Shown here in pieces: positions 14,295 through 24,199 of a stretch of 35,205 bases of DNA. Every line of letters begins with the position of its first letter. The stretch's first letter is position 1. The position numbers were made by a program, and so were the translations under genes. The notes under the pieces were generated by a model. It had not been told where the DNA came from, made no database searches, and was given only the letters and a program-made list of their open reading frames with translations. The stretch comes from an uncultured bacterium (GTDB lineage Bacteria > Verrucomicrobiota > Kiritimatiellia > CAIVKH01): contig CAIVKH010000132.1 in the NCBI GenBank assembly GCA_903906425.1, positions 1 through 35,205 on the forward strand, read 5' to 3'.

Positions 14295-14314
14295 CTATGG
14301 GGTAAAACCCTACC
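14295..14314 (-). promoter_or_regulatory. stress-dyad promoter S6 (general stress protein)
   Basis: Minus-strand reading GGTAGGGTTTTACCCCATAG, then 20 nt, then TTAGCT. The predicted +1 is near 14262, 39 nt before the ATG at 14223. Divergent from S7. Confidence 0.78.
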
Positions 14315-14414
14315 GTGACAAATGAGCAGACACTTCCAGTGGCCCGCGCAAAGGCGGCATATGATTTCACAGTGCCGCACGCTGGATGCAAAGCTTGCGG
14401 CAAAGAAATCTAGC

Positions 14415-14434
14415 GGCAGGGTTTCACCCCATGG
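14415..14434 (+). promoter_or_regulatory. stress-dyad promoter S7 (35-residue peptide, copy 1)
   Basis: GGCAGGGTTTCACCCCATGG, then 20 nt, then TATATT at 14455-14460, the best -10 match of the set. The predicted +1 is near 14467, 18 nt before the ATG at 14485, leaving just enough room for the AAAGG ribosome-binding site. Confidence 0.85.
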
Positions 14435-14484
14435 CGGGAGACCGGCGTGTCACGTATATTATCGTCAAAATGAAAGGCATGATT

Positions 14485-14592
14485 ATGCACCTCCTATTAA
14501 CACCAGTTATTGCCAGCGGCATTTGGATCGGCGGCGGCTCGGCGGGCCTTCTTCTCGTCATTATTATTGTTGTTCTTGTTCTTCGCCGCTAG
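14485..14592 (+). CDS. 35-residue Gly-rich membrane peptide, copy 1
   Basis: It reads MHLLLTPVIASGIWIGGGSA and continues GLLLVIIIVVLVLRR: one transmembrane helix with a GGGS hinge and a basic end. A paralogue at 24038-24145 shares the last 20 residues almost exactly (IGGGSxGLLLVIIIVVLVLR). Comparison of the two copies fixes the start at the third ATG, because the upstream ATGs are not in frame in the other copy and AAAGG lies at conserved spacing. Both copies sit behind a stress-dyad site and are followed 52-54 nt later by a palindrome pair. Function unknown. Confidence 0.75.
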   Translation: MHLLLTPVIASGIWIGGGSAGLLLVIIIVVLVLRR

Positions 14593-14644
14593 CTGACGTG
14601 GCGTGCGTCTCCCCACAAACATAAATAAATGCGACGAGCCCGAC

Positions 14645-14691
14645 TTCCAATGATTGGAAATTCCGGCGGCGCTGATTTCCAATCATTGGAA
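14645..14691. repeat. 32-bp-phased palindrome pair, copy 3
   Basis: TTCCAATGATTGGAA at 14645-14659 and TTCCAATCATTGGAA at 14677-14691, with a GC-rich spacer (CCGGCGGCG). It lies between the convergent stops of the 35-residue peptide gene and the cyclic-glucan-synthase-like gene, a natural terminator position. Confidence 0.9.
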
Positions 14692-14734
14692 GTCTTGTTA
14701 ATGTCCTAGGTAATGTGGTTTCAAAGAGCGGACA

Positions 14735-17700
14735 TTACCGAATGTCTCTGTCCGTCGCACTGTTGACTTTTAGTTCAACGAAATGTTCGCAATAGTCATC
14801 GACCAAGGGAACTGATTTCCCGGCAAGTTCTTTTCCGTCGAGAATGAGCTGTTCCGCGCTGACCACATCAGCGGCAGGCCGGGTGATGGTGATGTGATAG
14901 ACGGTTTGCCGGTAGCGGTAATGGATTTTATAGGCTGTCCAGCTTTTCGGCAATCTGGGGGTCAGCCGCAGCTGAGCACCGACGATGTTGACGCCCAACA
15001 GCGATTCGATGAGTAGGCGGTACATCCAGCCGGCCGAGCCGGTGTACCAAGTCCATCCGCCCCGGCCCAGATGCGGTGCGACGGAATAGATGTCGGCTGC
15101 GATGACATAAGGCTCGACTTTGTATATGGCGATTTGTTCGGGTGTCCCGCCGTGGTGAATCGGATTCAGCATCGCGAAAAGTTCCCAGGCGCGTTCGGTT
15201 TCGCCCATAAGCGCATAGGCCATGGCGGTCCAGATCGCGGCGTGGGTGTATTGGCCGCCATTCTCACGCACGCCGGGAGTGTAGCCTTTGATATAGCCGG
15301 GGTTGAGTTGGGCGTGATCGAAGGGCGGATCCAGCACTTGAATCAAGCCTGCGTCGGGATGGACGAGCCGTTCCAGCACGGATTGCATACCCTGACGGGA
15401 ACGCTGCGGGTCGCCAGCTCCGCTGATGACAGACCAGGTTTGCGGCACGGAATCTATCTGGCACTCCGTATTAGTTTTGGAACCGAGCGGTTCGCCATTG
15501 TCGAAGAAGGCGCGGAGATACCATTGGCCGTCCCAGGCGTGTTGCTTGATGTTCTGTTGCAATTGCCGTGCCTGATCAAGGCAGCGTTCGACAAAGTTCA
15601 TGTCTCTGCGTGAGCGCGCCAGTTCAGCAAACTGGATGAGTACGTCGTAAAGGAAGAACGCCAGCCAGACACTTTCGCCGCGGCCCTCGTGGCCTACACG
15701 ATTCATGCCGTCGTTCCAGTCGCCGCTACCCATCAACGGCAACCCATTCCTGCCGAATCTCAGGCCGCGTTCGATGGCGCGCACGCAATGCTGGTAAAGC
15801 GTGGCCGATTCGTCGGAGCGATTCGGCAAATCATAATAGGATTCCTCGTCCGGCTTGACGGGCCGCGCTTCGAGGAACGCAATCTTTTCGTCAAGCACGC
15901 CGGTGTCCGCGACGCATGATACATATCTGCAGGTAACGTACGGCAGCCACAGATAGTCGTCGGAAATATGCGTGCGAACGCCGCGCCCCGAAGGCGGATG
16001 CCACCAATGCTGCACGTCGCCTTCGCGGAATTGATGCGCGGCGGCGCGAAGCAAGTGTTCTCGGGTTAGCGCCGGTTCCGCATGGACCAGCGCCATCACG
16101 TCCTGCAACTGATCACGGAAACCATAGGCACCGCCGGATTGATAAAATCCGGTACGGCCCCAGAGCCGGCCGCTCAAGGTCTGATACAATAGCCATCCGT
16201 TGGCCATTACATTAACGGCGGGATCGGGTGTGTCCACATTCACTGCGCCGAGCGTCCGGTTCCAATATTGCCAGACGCCTTCAAGCGCAGTGCGACCGGC
16301 GTCTGCCAGTCGAAAGCGGCGGATCAGAGTCTGCGCATCAGCCGCGCCATGGCCAACGCCGAGACGAAAACTCGTTTCGTGTTCTTGCCTGTCCGGCAAG
16401 TCGAAAGCGACTTGGACCGCGCCGCAGGGATCAAGCCCTGCGCCGGCTTTGCCGGAAAGCCGCGAGCGTTTCAGTGCCGCCGGATGAGAAAGGTCTCCGT
16501 TTCTGCCGATGAACTCCTTCCGGTCTCCGGTCAGCGTGCGCGTCGGGTCATTTACGTCAAGAAACACGATGCGATCGGGGAATTCGGTGTTGAAGTAGTT
16601 GCGTGCCAGCAAAGCGCCAGTCTTGAGGTCCACCTCTGTTTGCACATGCAGCAGGCTCTTCTGCCGCATGTCGCCCAGCACCCATTCGCAGTAACCGGTG
16701 AGGGACAGGCGGCGCGGACGGCCCGAGACGTTGCTCACCTTCAAGACCGAGAATTTCACCGGAGCATCCATCGCCACATAGACGGACAACTCGGAAGCGA
16801 TACCGTTTTCAGTATGTTCGAAGACGGTGTAGCCAAAGCCGTGACGGATGACATAGGGAGTTGAGCCGCGCGCAGGCAACGGCGTGGGTGACCAGAACGT
16901 TCCGGTCTGCTCATCGCGAATGTAGAACGCCTCGCCCGTGGAATCGCGAACCGGATCGTTGCTCCATGGAGTAAGTCGAAACTCATGCGAGTTTTCCACC
17001 CAGGTGTAAGCCGCGCCACTCTCGGAGATGACCGTCCCGAAATTCGGATTGGCCAGCACGTTCACCCACGGTGCCGGCGTCATCTGGCCCGGCAAAAGAG
17101 TGATGACATATTCGTGGCCGTCACGGGTAAAGCCGCCAAAACCATTCGGGAAAATCAACTCGCGTTCCGGCAGCGGTGCCTGTACATCGGCAGCGCCGGA
17201 GCGGATGGGCCGCAACGCCGGAACCAGAGGTTCCAGGACACTCCGATGTTCAAGTTGTTCCGCCACAGTTCCCTTTTCATCGTCGAGGACAATTCGCGCC
17301 GCCGATTGCAGTAGTACGCGATCCTCGTTGGGAATCTGTTCGAGACTCCGCACGAAAATACCGCCTGGCTTGTCCAGCATCTGCGCTTCAATTCCAGATG
17401 AAATCAGACTGGTAATCTGGTCTTGCAGGGACTGGCGGTAACCGGAAACTTCCTCATGCAAAATCAATAGATCAACAGGCAATCCTTTCATTCGCCAATA
17501 GGAATGCGCCTTGATCAACTGCCTGACGATTTCGATCTTGTCGGTGTCGCTGATGCGGAGAAGAATAATCGGCAAATCGCCCGAAATGCCGTAGCTCCAG
17601 AGTCCGTTTTGTCCGCGCCGGTTATGGAGCAACACGCTGGGATTGGCCCGACGGGCGGAATCGGCATAGATCAACGCGCTGGCCAGACGGCCATAAAGTT

Positions 17701-20700
17701 GAGCTTCCGCCTCCGTTGCGTTGAGATGGTGCAGCGTCACTTGGCTGTGGGTCCACGCCAGATCGAACGCGCGGTCGGCCATGCGGGAACTTTGATATTT
17801 CTCCATAAGCGCCATTGTGGCATCCCGGCTTTCGGTGACACCGACAACGAGGTCCAAAATGGCTGTTCCATGTGGCGGCAAGGATACCGTCCGGCGCAAC
17901 GAAATGATGGGATCAAGAACGGAGCCGACGGTGTTGGACAACGACTCAATACTCTGCATCGCCGCCGGATTCGCCAGGGTTCCGCCGCGTCCGATAAATC
18001 TGGAGCGATCAGTTTCGCACGAGAGTTCTCCCTGTTCGCCGCCCTGACCAACCATCAGATGCAGCAGCCATGGCGGCTTTTCTTCCTGCGAACGGGCTCG
18101 GCGTGTGCAAAGAATGGCGGAAAACGTGCGCGAGAATTCCGTTTGCACGAAGAGATTACTGAAAGCGGGATGCGCCGCATCCGAAGCCGCAGTCGCGAGT
18201 ACCACTTCGGCATAACTGGTCAGCTCTATGACGCGCGCCACCGGCGTGCGGTTAGTAAGTGTGATGCGTCGCAACTCCACGTCATCTTCCGGCGACACAC
18301 TGATCTCGGTATGAATTTCGAGGCCGGCATGACGTTGCCTAAACTCCGCGCGCCCCTGCGTAAAAATGGCTTCGTAGCCTTTCGTCGCGCGCAAGGTGGG
18401 CTGATACGCGGTGGACCAGAAATCGCCCGTCGCCAGATCGCGAAGATAGACAAATGTTCCCCAGCAATCGCGCGTCGTATCTTCCCGCCAGCGGGTAACT
18501 GCCAGATCGCGCCAGCGACTATAGCCTCCGCCCGCACTGCTGATGACGACATGATAGCGGCCGTTGGACAGAAGATGAACCTGCGGGACCGGCGGCGTGG
18601 GATTCGTAAACACGCGCATAACGTTCTCGACCTCGCCTGAAAGCGTCCGCGACGTCTCCGACACCGAGTCTTCGGAGAACACACTCGCAGCAGTCTTAGG
18701 CAGACGCTCTTGCAACAGCAAGTCCGCAGCCTTGAGCAGCGGACAGGCCATAAAGCGTCGTTGCATAGGATTGTCTCGCAATAGATTGACCAGAGCCACA
18801 AGGCTCATACCTTGATGATGCGCCAGGAACGATCGGATCGTAACACTGGTCTTTTCCGGTGGCAGGCGCGATGGCGTGTAGTCCACCGCTTCATAGAAGC
18901 CATAAGGACCTTCGCGTCCATCAAACGCCAGTCGCTGCAAGTTCTCACACGCCTCCCGCGGCGCGATCATAAGTGCTAGTGCGCTAGCATAAGGCGCGAT
19001 GACCAGGTCTTCAATCAATCCCCGTTTCAAACCAAGACCCGGCACGCCGAAGGCGCGATACTGATAGTTCTGGTGAACATCGGTCAGGTTGTAGCCCGAT
19101 TCGGAAATACCCCACGGCACGCCACGCACTTTTCCATACTCGATTTGCCGCTGCACCGCGGCCTTGCAGGTGTGATCCAACAATGTGTTTTCGTAATTCG
19201 GCATGACCAGCATCGGCATGAGATACTCAAACATCGAACCGCTCCACGAAACCAATATCGGTTCGCCCCGCGAAGCGACAAGCAGCCGGCCCATCGAGAA
19301 CCAGTGATCCTGCGGAACCTGTCCAAGTGCGATGGCGAGGTAGCCGCACAGGCGCGCTTCCGAGGCCAGCAGGTCATAGAAACTGTTGTCACACCGGCGC
19401 TCGGCGACGTTGAAACCCGTGCAAAACAAATCCCGCGAAGTGTCGAAAAGAAACGTGAAATCCATCGTGGCCAGTTCGTCGCTTTGCTTGGCCAAAGCAT
19501 CCAGCATTTGCATCCGCTGGCGGGCGTGCTCGCAAGCTTCCCGAATACAGCGCAAAAGTTCCGTGAGATAAGTCTGCCTATCTTTCCATGACGGATCAGG
19601 TTCCGATGTAATATACTGCAATGCAGCTTCGATCAACGGGCATAGCTCTTGATCTAACTTCGAAACCTCTCGCAAAGTTGGTGACTCATCGAGTTGTGCG
19701 AGCTTCTCATCAAGCTTCGTAGCTGCCGACGCGAGCGAATCTTTGCCTTTTGTCTTATCAACCGAAAGAGAAGTTGGAACCTTTTCGTGCCTGTGCCGCA
19801 GATTGGAAAGCCTGACTTCCAATGATTGGAAAAAGCCGCTGCCGGATTTTCCAATCATTGGAAGTTTCGTAGCTAATGCCGACTGCGTTTGAGAATTGGC
19901 TCCGTCGCGATTAGTCTGATTTAGGGTTGGCAAAGCCAGCCAGGGCGCGAGGAAAAGCAAGTCTTCCAAATGATCTTCGCAATTCCGCTTAAGGGCCAAG
20001 GCCCATCCCTTAATGTTCACATCTTCGTTCGCCAGCGCAGCTGCGATCTTGGTGGCATGGTCCATAGCAGCTTTCAACAAAAGAAATGCCGCGCTCAAAG
20101 TGGACGGAGCTTTGTTTAACTCGGCATCGAGTACTGCCAACTCGGCGTTGTTGGGCGCTAAATCTCTGAGGAGCCTCAGCGTGTCGCGCAAGCCGGCACA
20201 AATCTGCGGCGTGAAAAGCTGTTCATCGGCCTGTTCCCGAAGACCGGAGGCGAGCGTCAGCAAATGTCCAGCCAAGTTGCCGCTGTCCACGCTGGAAACA
20301 TAAAGCGGAAGGAGCGGCCGTGTCGTTCGTGTTTCATACCAATTGTAGAAATGCCCGCGATGACGTTCGAGCCGCTGCATCGTGGCAAAGGCGTCTTGCG
20401 TTCGCCGAATCAAGCCTCCTGCCGAAAGATAGCCGAAATCCCGCGCAGCCAGATTGGCGAGCAACGCCAAGCCCATATTTGTTGGCGAAGTCCGCGTGGC
20501 GATCGTTGGGACACGGACTTCCTGAACGTTGTCAGGAGGCAGCCAGTTCTCCTGCGCGGTCACATAGGTTTCGAAGAAATGCCAGGTCTTGCGCGCAGTG
20601 CGGCGCAGAAATGTCAATTGATCCGCCGTCAAATCTGGTGTCGCGGTTTCGATGGGCTTGCTAATCCACCAGGCGATCCATGGAGCAGCCAGCCATATGC

Positions 20701-23680
20701 CAAGTATCGGCAGCGCCACGGTCAGTTGTGTTGGATGCAGCTCAGATAGAAGAAATCCACTTAGCAGCGCGATGACCGGAGTGATCCACATGGTGGCATA
20801 GAAGCCGATGAGGTCAGAGCTCTTTGTGCGCTCGGAATCTGTCGAAGTCTGCCATTCGAGGAGCCGTTTGTGCGTTACCAGCAAACGCAGCAGCGTCCTT
20901 CCGATGGCGTCCAGGCTGATGAAGGCATCGTAGGGTAGAAACGCCATGGTGAGAAAGATCTGACCGATCTGTCGGCCCCAAGAGCCGGCACTTCCGCGCA
21001 GATGCATAGCCCAAGGAAGATCAGCCGGCTTGCGATACAGATTGACCAGCGCTTGCAACACTGCGGGAAGCATGATGATCGAAAGTACCACCAGCGTGCC
21101 AAGGCTGCCTAGTTCAGGCAGGAGCAGCCAGTTGCCCAACATCAGCAACATCAGTGCAACGGGGACCAGGCTGCGCCTCAAGTTGTCGAATATCTTCCAT
21201 TGTGAAAGCACAGAAAGCGGATTGGCTATCCGGCGGGCGTCGGAGCCAGGAACCCGCGGCAGGAGCCATTGCGTTATCTGCCAGTCGCCGCGAATCCAGC
21301 GGTGACGCCGATCAACATCCACGTTGTAGCGGGAAGGGTGCTCCTCGAATAATTCCACATCGCTCACCAAGGCGGAGCGGGCGTGACATGCTTCCAACAA
21401 GTCGTGGCTCAGCACAGTATTTTCCGGAAAGCGCCCGCTCATGGCACGCTGGAAGGCGTCCACGTCGTAGATTCCTTTTCCGATAAACGAACCTTCGCGG
21501 AAGACGTCCTGATATACATCGGACACTTCCCGCGTGTAAGGATCAATTCCCGTATCGCCGGCGAAGAGCCGGACAAACCATGACCGGCGGGCGCTCGGCA
21601 AACTTACTCCGACGCGCGGTTGCAGGATGCTGTAACCTTCGGCCACTATCCCGCGCGCGGCATCGAACTGCGGACGGTTCAACGGATGCGCCATCGTGCC
21701 CACGAGCTGGCGGGCTGTGTCGCGCGGAAGCTGGGTGTCGGTGTCCAGCGTGATCACATACTTGACATAAGGTAGAATGGCCGTCGAACCGACAATCTCG
21801 GAAAAACAATCACGCGATCCGCCGCGGAGAAGCGCGTTGAACTCCATGAGCTTTCCCCGCTTGCGTTCATAGCCCATCCACTGATTCTCGCCAGCATTCC
21901 AGCGGCGCGGGCGGTGAAATAGAAAGAAGCGGTCCAGTCCGTCAGAGGCATACTTGCGGTTAAGCATCTCGACTCCGATCCGCGCCCGCTGAAGCAAGAC
22001 GTGGTCTACCGGCAAGGTTTCTTCCGGTGCGTCGCGAAAATCCGTTAGCAAGGCAAAGTGAATGTGCTGATCGCGGTTTGCGAGATGGTGAATCTCCAAC
22101 GTCTCGATGAGTCGGTCAACACCGTCGAGGCTCGTGAGCATCGTGGGAACAACCACCATCGTGCGGCAATCTGGAGTAATGCCAGAAGAATAGTTCAGCC
22201 GCGGCAGGAGGCGGGGTTTTACCAGCAGCGTGGACAGCCAGTTCATCAACGCCACGGACATTTGGCTGGCGCAAAGAACGAAGACAAGCGTGAAGACGAG
22301 GAGCTTCCACCCCTGAACGTCGAGCGTCTGAGCTTGTTGAATGAAACCCAATGCGGCGAGCAACGTGAGCGTTCCAATGCCGCCCGCATAAAACGGGAGC
22401 GGAAAACGGTGGATGCTTCGTTCGATAATCCTTCGCCATGGCCAACGAACCTTCGCCAATCGGCTCAACGTGGAATGACCTTTGTCAATCAGGTAATAGC
22501 CGACATGGGCTGTCCGGTCTTCAGGTCCCTTTTGCTTGGCACCGTCGGCGGCAAGTTGGATGGCGCTCCGCGCGATGTCAGCCTCCGTACTTTTGCCGTG
22601 GCGGGCCAGAAACTCCACCGAATGGCGATAACTATCGCGTGTCGAAAAATCCATCTTGCCGTAAACACCGGCAGGGTCCGAGAGCAAGGTCTGCTCGACG
22701 AGACTTAGCTCCTCCACGAAATTCTTCCAGTCCATGGCGCTCAACAAACGAAGACTGGCAATACTGTGGCTTACGGAAACCTGATCAGCCGCCTGATTCT
22801 GACTGTCCAATTGGACAAGCTGTTCGATGGACAACCCCTGTTCGACCAGCCGCGCTTCGAGCCAGCTTCGCGCGAGATGCAGCACCGGACTGTGAAGCGA
22901 GAGTCGCTGGCAGAATTCCGAAACGAAAGAACTGGAGATGGGAATGTCGGATATCGCCATGTCGGCTACAACGACGACTAGGTGCGATGGATTTTTCTCC
23001 GCCATCAGTTGCAGCCGATCCACCCAGGCATCGGCAAGTTCGCGATCCTCGCGGGCAGTGATCAGCCGCGTGGTGACGCGCTGTAGATTCTCGATCAATC
23101 CAAGTCGCAACATGATGGGTATGGCCCACAACTCGCCAAGTTTCAGAGATTCTACCGTTTGGTATGCGGCGATAAAAGCGCGCAGCGGTTCCGCATCAAT
23201 CTGCGCATCCACGTGCGATATCAACTCGAGCACGATGTCATAAATGCGCGGAAGTCCGGCACAGGGGCCATTCAAAAGTCGCGGCAGCTCCCGGCTGTAG
23301 CCTTTGGGCAAATGCCGCCGGGCCATCTGGACCTGCTCTTCGATCAGGTAAAAATTATCCATTAGCCATTCAGCGGCTGGAGTGACTCGAATAGTTTGGC
23401 CGAGGGCAAGTGTCGCGCGGTTGAAACTTTTGAGTATTTCTTCGTTTTGGTCCAGGCGATCCAGCAGCCGGTTTGAACCCCGCCGCGTGACTGTCTTGTG
23501 ATTAGCCGCGAGAGCCTTGGCATGTCGCGCGAGCTGTTCGACACTGAACAGCTCCGCCCGCAACGGCGGCTCGCCCGCGTCCGTGCGCGAACGCGCATGA
23601 CCGGCCACCCAGTTCTGGAAGCGCGATGGCAGCGTCTTTATCATTTTCCTTCGTCCCGTCGCCATTGCCATATTCCACAT
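14735..23680 (-). CDS. cyclic beta-1,2-glucan synthase-like protein (GT84 + GH94)
   Basis: A 2,981-residue membrane enzyme of the NdvB/ChvB/Cgs type (family members are about 2,800-2,870). Inverting GT84 domains build a linear beta-1,2-glucan on the protein and the GH94 part sets length. Landmarks: first membrane segments about 425-490; GT84 catalytic block with LDTDTQLPRD at about 646 and RRHRWIRGDWQ at about 795; further membrane segments about 840-1000; glucoamylase-like domain from ENWLPPDN (about 1041) to SESGYNLTDVHQNYQYRAFG (about 1525); a first GH94-like module from about 1710 and a second from about 2195 with the catalytic Asp in GSGDWNDGMNRVG (about 2652). A palindrome pair is embedded at residues about 1272-1288. 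Starts at 23680 or 23665 are both possible. It likely makes periplasmic or secreted osmoprotective glucan. Confidence 0.9.
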   Translation of the reverse strand: MWNMAMATGRRKMIKTLPSRFQNWVAGHARSRTDAGEPPLRAELFSVEQLARHAKALAANHKTVTRRGSNRLLDRLDQNEEILKSFNRATLALGQTIRVTPAAEWLMDNFYLIEEQVQMARRHLPKGYSRELPRLLNGPCAGLPRIYDIVLELISHVDAQIDAEPLRAFIAAYQTVESLKLGELWAIPIMLRLGLIENLQRVTTRLITAREDRELADAWVDRLQLMAEKNPSHLVVVVADMAISDIPISSSFVSEFCQRLSLHSPVLHLARSWLEARLVEQGLSIEQLVQLDSQNQAADQVSVSHSIASLRLLSAMDWKNFVEELSLVEQTLLSDPAGVYGKMDFSTRDSYRHSVEFLARHGKSTEADIARSAIQLAADGAKQKGPEDRTAHVGYYLIDKGHSTLSRLAKVRWPWRRIIERSIHRFPLPFYAGGIGTLTLLAALGFIQQAQTLDVQGWKLLVFTLVFVLCASQMSVALMNWLSTLLVKPRLLPRLNYSSGITPDCRTMVVVPTMLTSLDGVDRLIETLEIHHLANRDQHIHFALLTDFRDAPEETLPVDHVLLQRARIGVEMLNRKYASDGLDRFFLFHRPRRWNAGENQWMGYERKRGKLMEFNALLRGGSRDCFSEIVGSTAILPYVKYVITLDTDTQLPRDTARQLVGTMAHPLNRPQFDAARGIVAEGYSILQPRVGVSLPSARRSWFVRLFAGDTGIDPYTREVSDVYQDVFREGSFIGKGIYDVDAFQRAMSGRFPENTVLSHDLLEACHARSALVSDVELFEEHPSRYNVDVDRRHRWIRGDWQITQWLLPRVPGSDARRIANPLSVLSQWKIFDNLRRSLVPVALMLLMLGNWLLLPELGSLGTLVVLSIIMLPAVLQALVNLYRKPADLPWAMHLRGSAGSWGRQIGQIFLTMAFLPYDAFISLDAIGRTLLRLLVTHKRLLEWQTSTDSERTKSSDLIGFYATMWITPVIALLSGFLLSELHPTQLTVALPILGIWLAAPWIAWWISKPIETATPDLTADQLTFLRRTARKTWHFFETYVTAQENWLPPDNVQEVRVPTIATRTSPTNMGLALLANLAARDFGYLSAGGLIRRTQDAFATMQRLERHRGHFYNWYETRTTRPLLPLYVSSVDSGNLAGHLLTLASGLREQADEQLFTPQICAGLRDTLRLLRDLAPNNAELAVLDAELNKAPSTLSAAFLLLKAAMDHATKIAAALANEDVNIKGWALALKRNCEDHLEDLLFLAPWLALPTLNQTNRDGANSQTQSALATKLPMIGKSGSGFFQSLEVRLSNLRHRHEKVPTSLSVDKTKGKDSLASAATKLDEKLAQLDESPTLREVSKLDQELCPLIEAALQYITSEPDPSWKDRQTYLTELLRCIREACEHARQRMQMLDALAKQSDELATMDFTFLFDTSRDLFCTGFNVAERRCDNSFYDLLASEARLCGYLAIALGQVPQDHWFSMGRLLVASRGEPILVSWSGSMFEYLMPMLVMPNYENTLLDHTCKAAVQRQIEYGKVRGVPWGISESGYNLTDVHQNYQYRAFGVPGLGLKRGLIEDLVIAPYASALALMIAPREACENLQRLAFDGREGPYGFYEAVDYTPSRLPPEKTSVTIRSFLAHHQGMSLVALVNLLRDNPMQRRFMACPLLKAADLLLQERLPKTAASVFSEDSVSETSRTLSGEVENVMRVFTNPTPPVPQVHLLSNGRYHVVISSAGGGYSRWRDLAVTRWREDTTRDCWGTFVYLRDLATGDFWSTAYQPTLRATKGYEAIFTQGRAEFRQRHAGLEIHTEISVSPEDDVELRRITLTNRTPVARVIELTSYAEVVLATAASDAAHPAFSNLFVQTEFSRTFSAILCTRRARSQEEKPPWLLHLMVGQGGEQGELSCETDRSRFIGRGGTLANPAAMQSIESLSNTVGSVLDPIISLRRTVSLPPHGTAILDLVVGVTESRDATMALMEKYQSSRMADRAFDLAWTHSQVTLHHLNATEAEAQLYGRLASALIYADSARRANPSVLLHNRRGQNGLWSYGISGDLPIILLRISDTDKIEIVRQLIKAHSYWRMKGLPVDLLILHEEVSGYRQSLQDQITSLISSGIEAQMLDKPGGIFVRSLEQIPNEDRVLLQSAARIVLDDEKGTVAEQLEHRSVLEPLVPALRPIRSGAADVQAPLPERELIFPNGFGGFTRDGHEYVITLLPGQMTPAPWVNVLANPNFGTVISESGAAYTWVENSHEFRLTPWSNDPVRDSTGEAFYIRDEQTGTFWSPTPLPARGSTPYVIRHGFGYTVFEHTENGIASELSVYVAMDAPVKFSVLKVSNVSGRPRRLSLTGYCEWVLGDMRQKSLLHVQTEVDLKTGALLARNYFNTEFPDRIVFLDVNDPTRTLTGDRKEFIGRNGDLSHPAALKRSRLSGKAGAGLDPCGAVQVAFDLPDRQEHETSFRLGVGHGAADAQTLIRRFRLADAGRTALEGVWQYWNRTLGAVNVDTPDPAVNVMANGWLLYQTLSGRLWGRTGFYQSGGAYGFRDQLQDVMALVHAEPALTREHLLRAAAHQFREGDVQHWWHPPSGRGVRTHISDDYLWLPYVTCRYVSCVADTGVLDEKIAFLEARPVKPDEESYYDLPNRSDESATLYQHCVRAIERGLRFGRNGLPLMGSGDWNDGMNRVGHEGRGESVWLAFFLYDVLIQFAELARSRRDMNFVERCLDQARQLQQNIKQHAWDGQWYLRAFFDNGEPLGSKTNTECQIDSVPQTWSVISGAGDPQRSRQGMQSVLERLVHPDAGLIQVLDPPFDHAQLNPGYIKGYTPGVRENGGQYTHAAIWTAMAYALMGETERAWELFAMLNPIHHGGTPEQIAIYKVEPYVIAADIYSVAPHLGRGGWTWYTGSAGWMYRLLIESLLGVNIVGAQLRLTPRLPKSWTAYKIHYRYRQTVYHITITRPAADVVSAEQLILDGKELAGKSVPLVDDYCEHFVELKVNSATDRDIR
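19817..19863. repeat. 32-bp-phased palindrome pair inside a coding sequence, copy 4
   Basis: TTCCAATGATTGGAA at 19817-19831 and TTCCAATCATTGGAA at 19849-19863, within the cyclic-glucan-synthase-like gene and read through in frame as LPMIGKSGSGFFQSLEVRL (19 residues). It lies in a region of the glucoamylase-like domain that looks expanded relative to the family. Confidence 0.9.
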
Positions 23681-23966
23681 TGCCGTTATCCTATCAAACT
23701 ACCATGACAATACACGCGAACCGGCGCAGATGCCACGCGCGCTGACCGCCCGCAAATGCTGATTGTCATCACCGCACCGGTACACGCCAGTCCTGCCAGT
23801 TTTCTCATCGACACTATTTGAAGAACGCCACGCAATCGGCTGATGCCGTGCCATCAGGTATAATCCTGTCACGCCAGACTCTTCGCACACTCTTGACGGC
23901 GGTCAAAGGGCGAGTGATTTCACCTCGGCATGGCCGGATGCAGAACGTGCGGAGCAGGATTCTCAA
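23681..23966. other. intergenic region, no confident gene
   Basis: About 286 nt upstream of the giant minus-strand gene. Short frames occur on both strands but none has a family resemblance or a good ribosome-binding site. I saw no clear promoter for the giant gene. The degenerate S8 site at its right end faces the other way. Confidence 0.5.
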
Positions 23967-23986
23967 AGCAGGATACACCCCCATGG
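23967..23986 (+). promoter_or_regulatory. degenerate stress-dyad site S8 (35-residue peptide, copy 2)
   Basis: AGCAGGATACACCCCCATGG keeps the CCCCATGG end but has lost the left half of the dyad. The hexamer 20 nt downstream is GAACAA, not a -10. Spacing to the ATG at 24038 is one nt longer than in copy 1. It may be a decayed duplicate of S7. Confidence 0.45.
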
Positions 23987-24037
23987 TTGAAAGACTGCCT
24001 CATCGCGAACAAGTTCATTCAAAATGAAAGGCCTGTC

Positions 24038-24145
24038 ATGCATCTCTTGTTTACGCCTGTTCTTGGCAATGTCATTTTGATTGGCGGCGGCTCGTTGGGC
24101 CTTCTTCTCGTCATCATCATTGTTGTGCTGGTACTTCGCCGCTAG
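24038..24145 (+). CDS. 35-residue Gly-rich membrane peptide, copy 2
   Basis: MHLLFTPVLGNVILIGGGSL followed by the GLLLVIIIVVLVLRR helix that is identical to copy 1 at 14485-14592. AAAGG lies upstream at the same place. DNA identity is highest over the 3' half of the ORF and drops in the flanks. Synonymous third-position changes in the conserved helix (for example ATT to ATC) suggest that selection has kept the peptide. Its promoter site S8 is degenerate, so expression may differ from copy 1. Function unknown. Confidence 0.72.
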   Translation: MHLLFTPVLGNVILIGGGSLGLLLVIIIVVLVLRR

Positions 24146-24199
24146 CCCAAAGTGGCACCCTGCGCTGCAACACTCATTCACAAAAGCGACAAACGCAAG

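Noticed and set aside
17504..18640. A 378-codon plus-strand frame
   Set aside because: It lies fully antisense to the cyclic-glucan-synthase-like gene, whose family motifs are clear; long antisense frames are common at this GC content. The same applies to plus frames at 15071-15613, 16268-16864, 20264-20749, 22058-22708 and 22438-23061.
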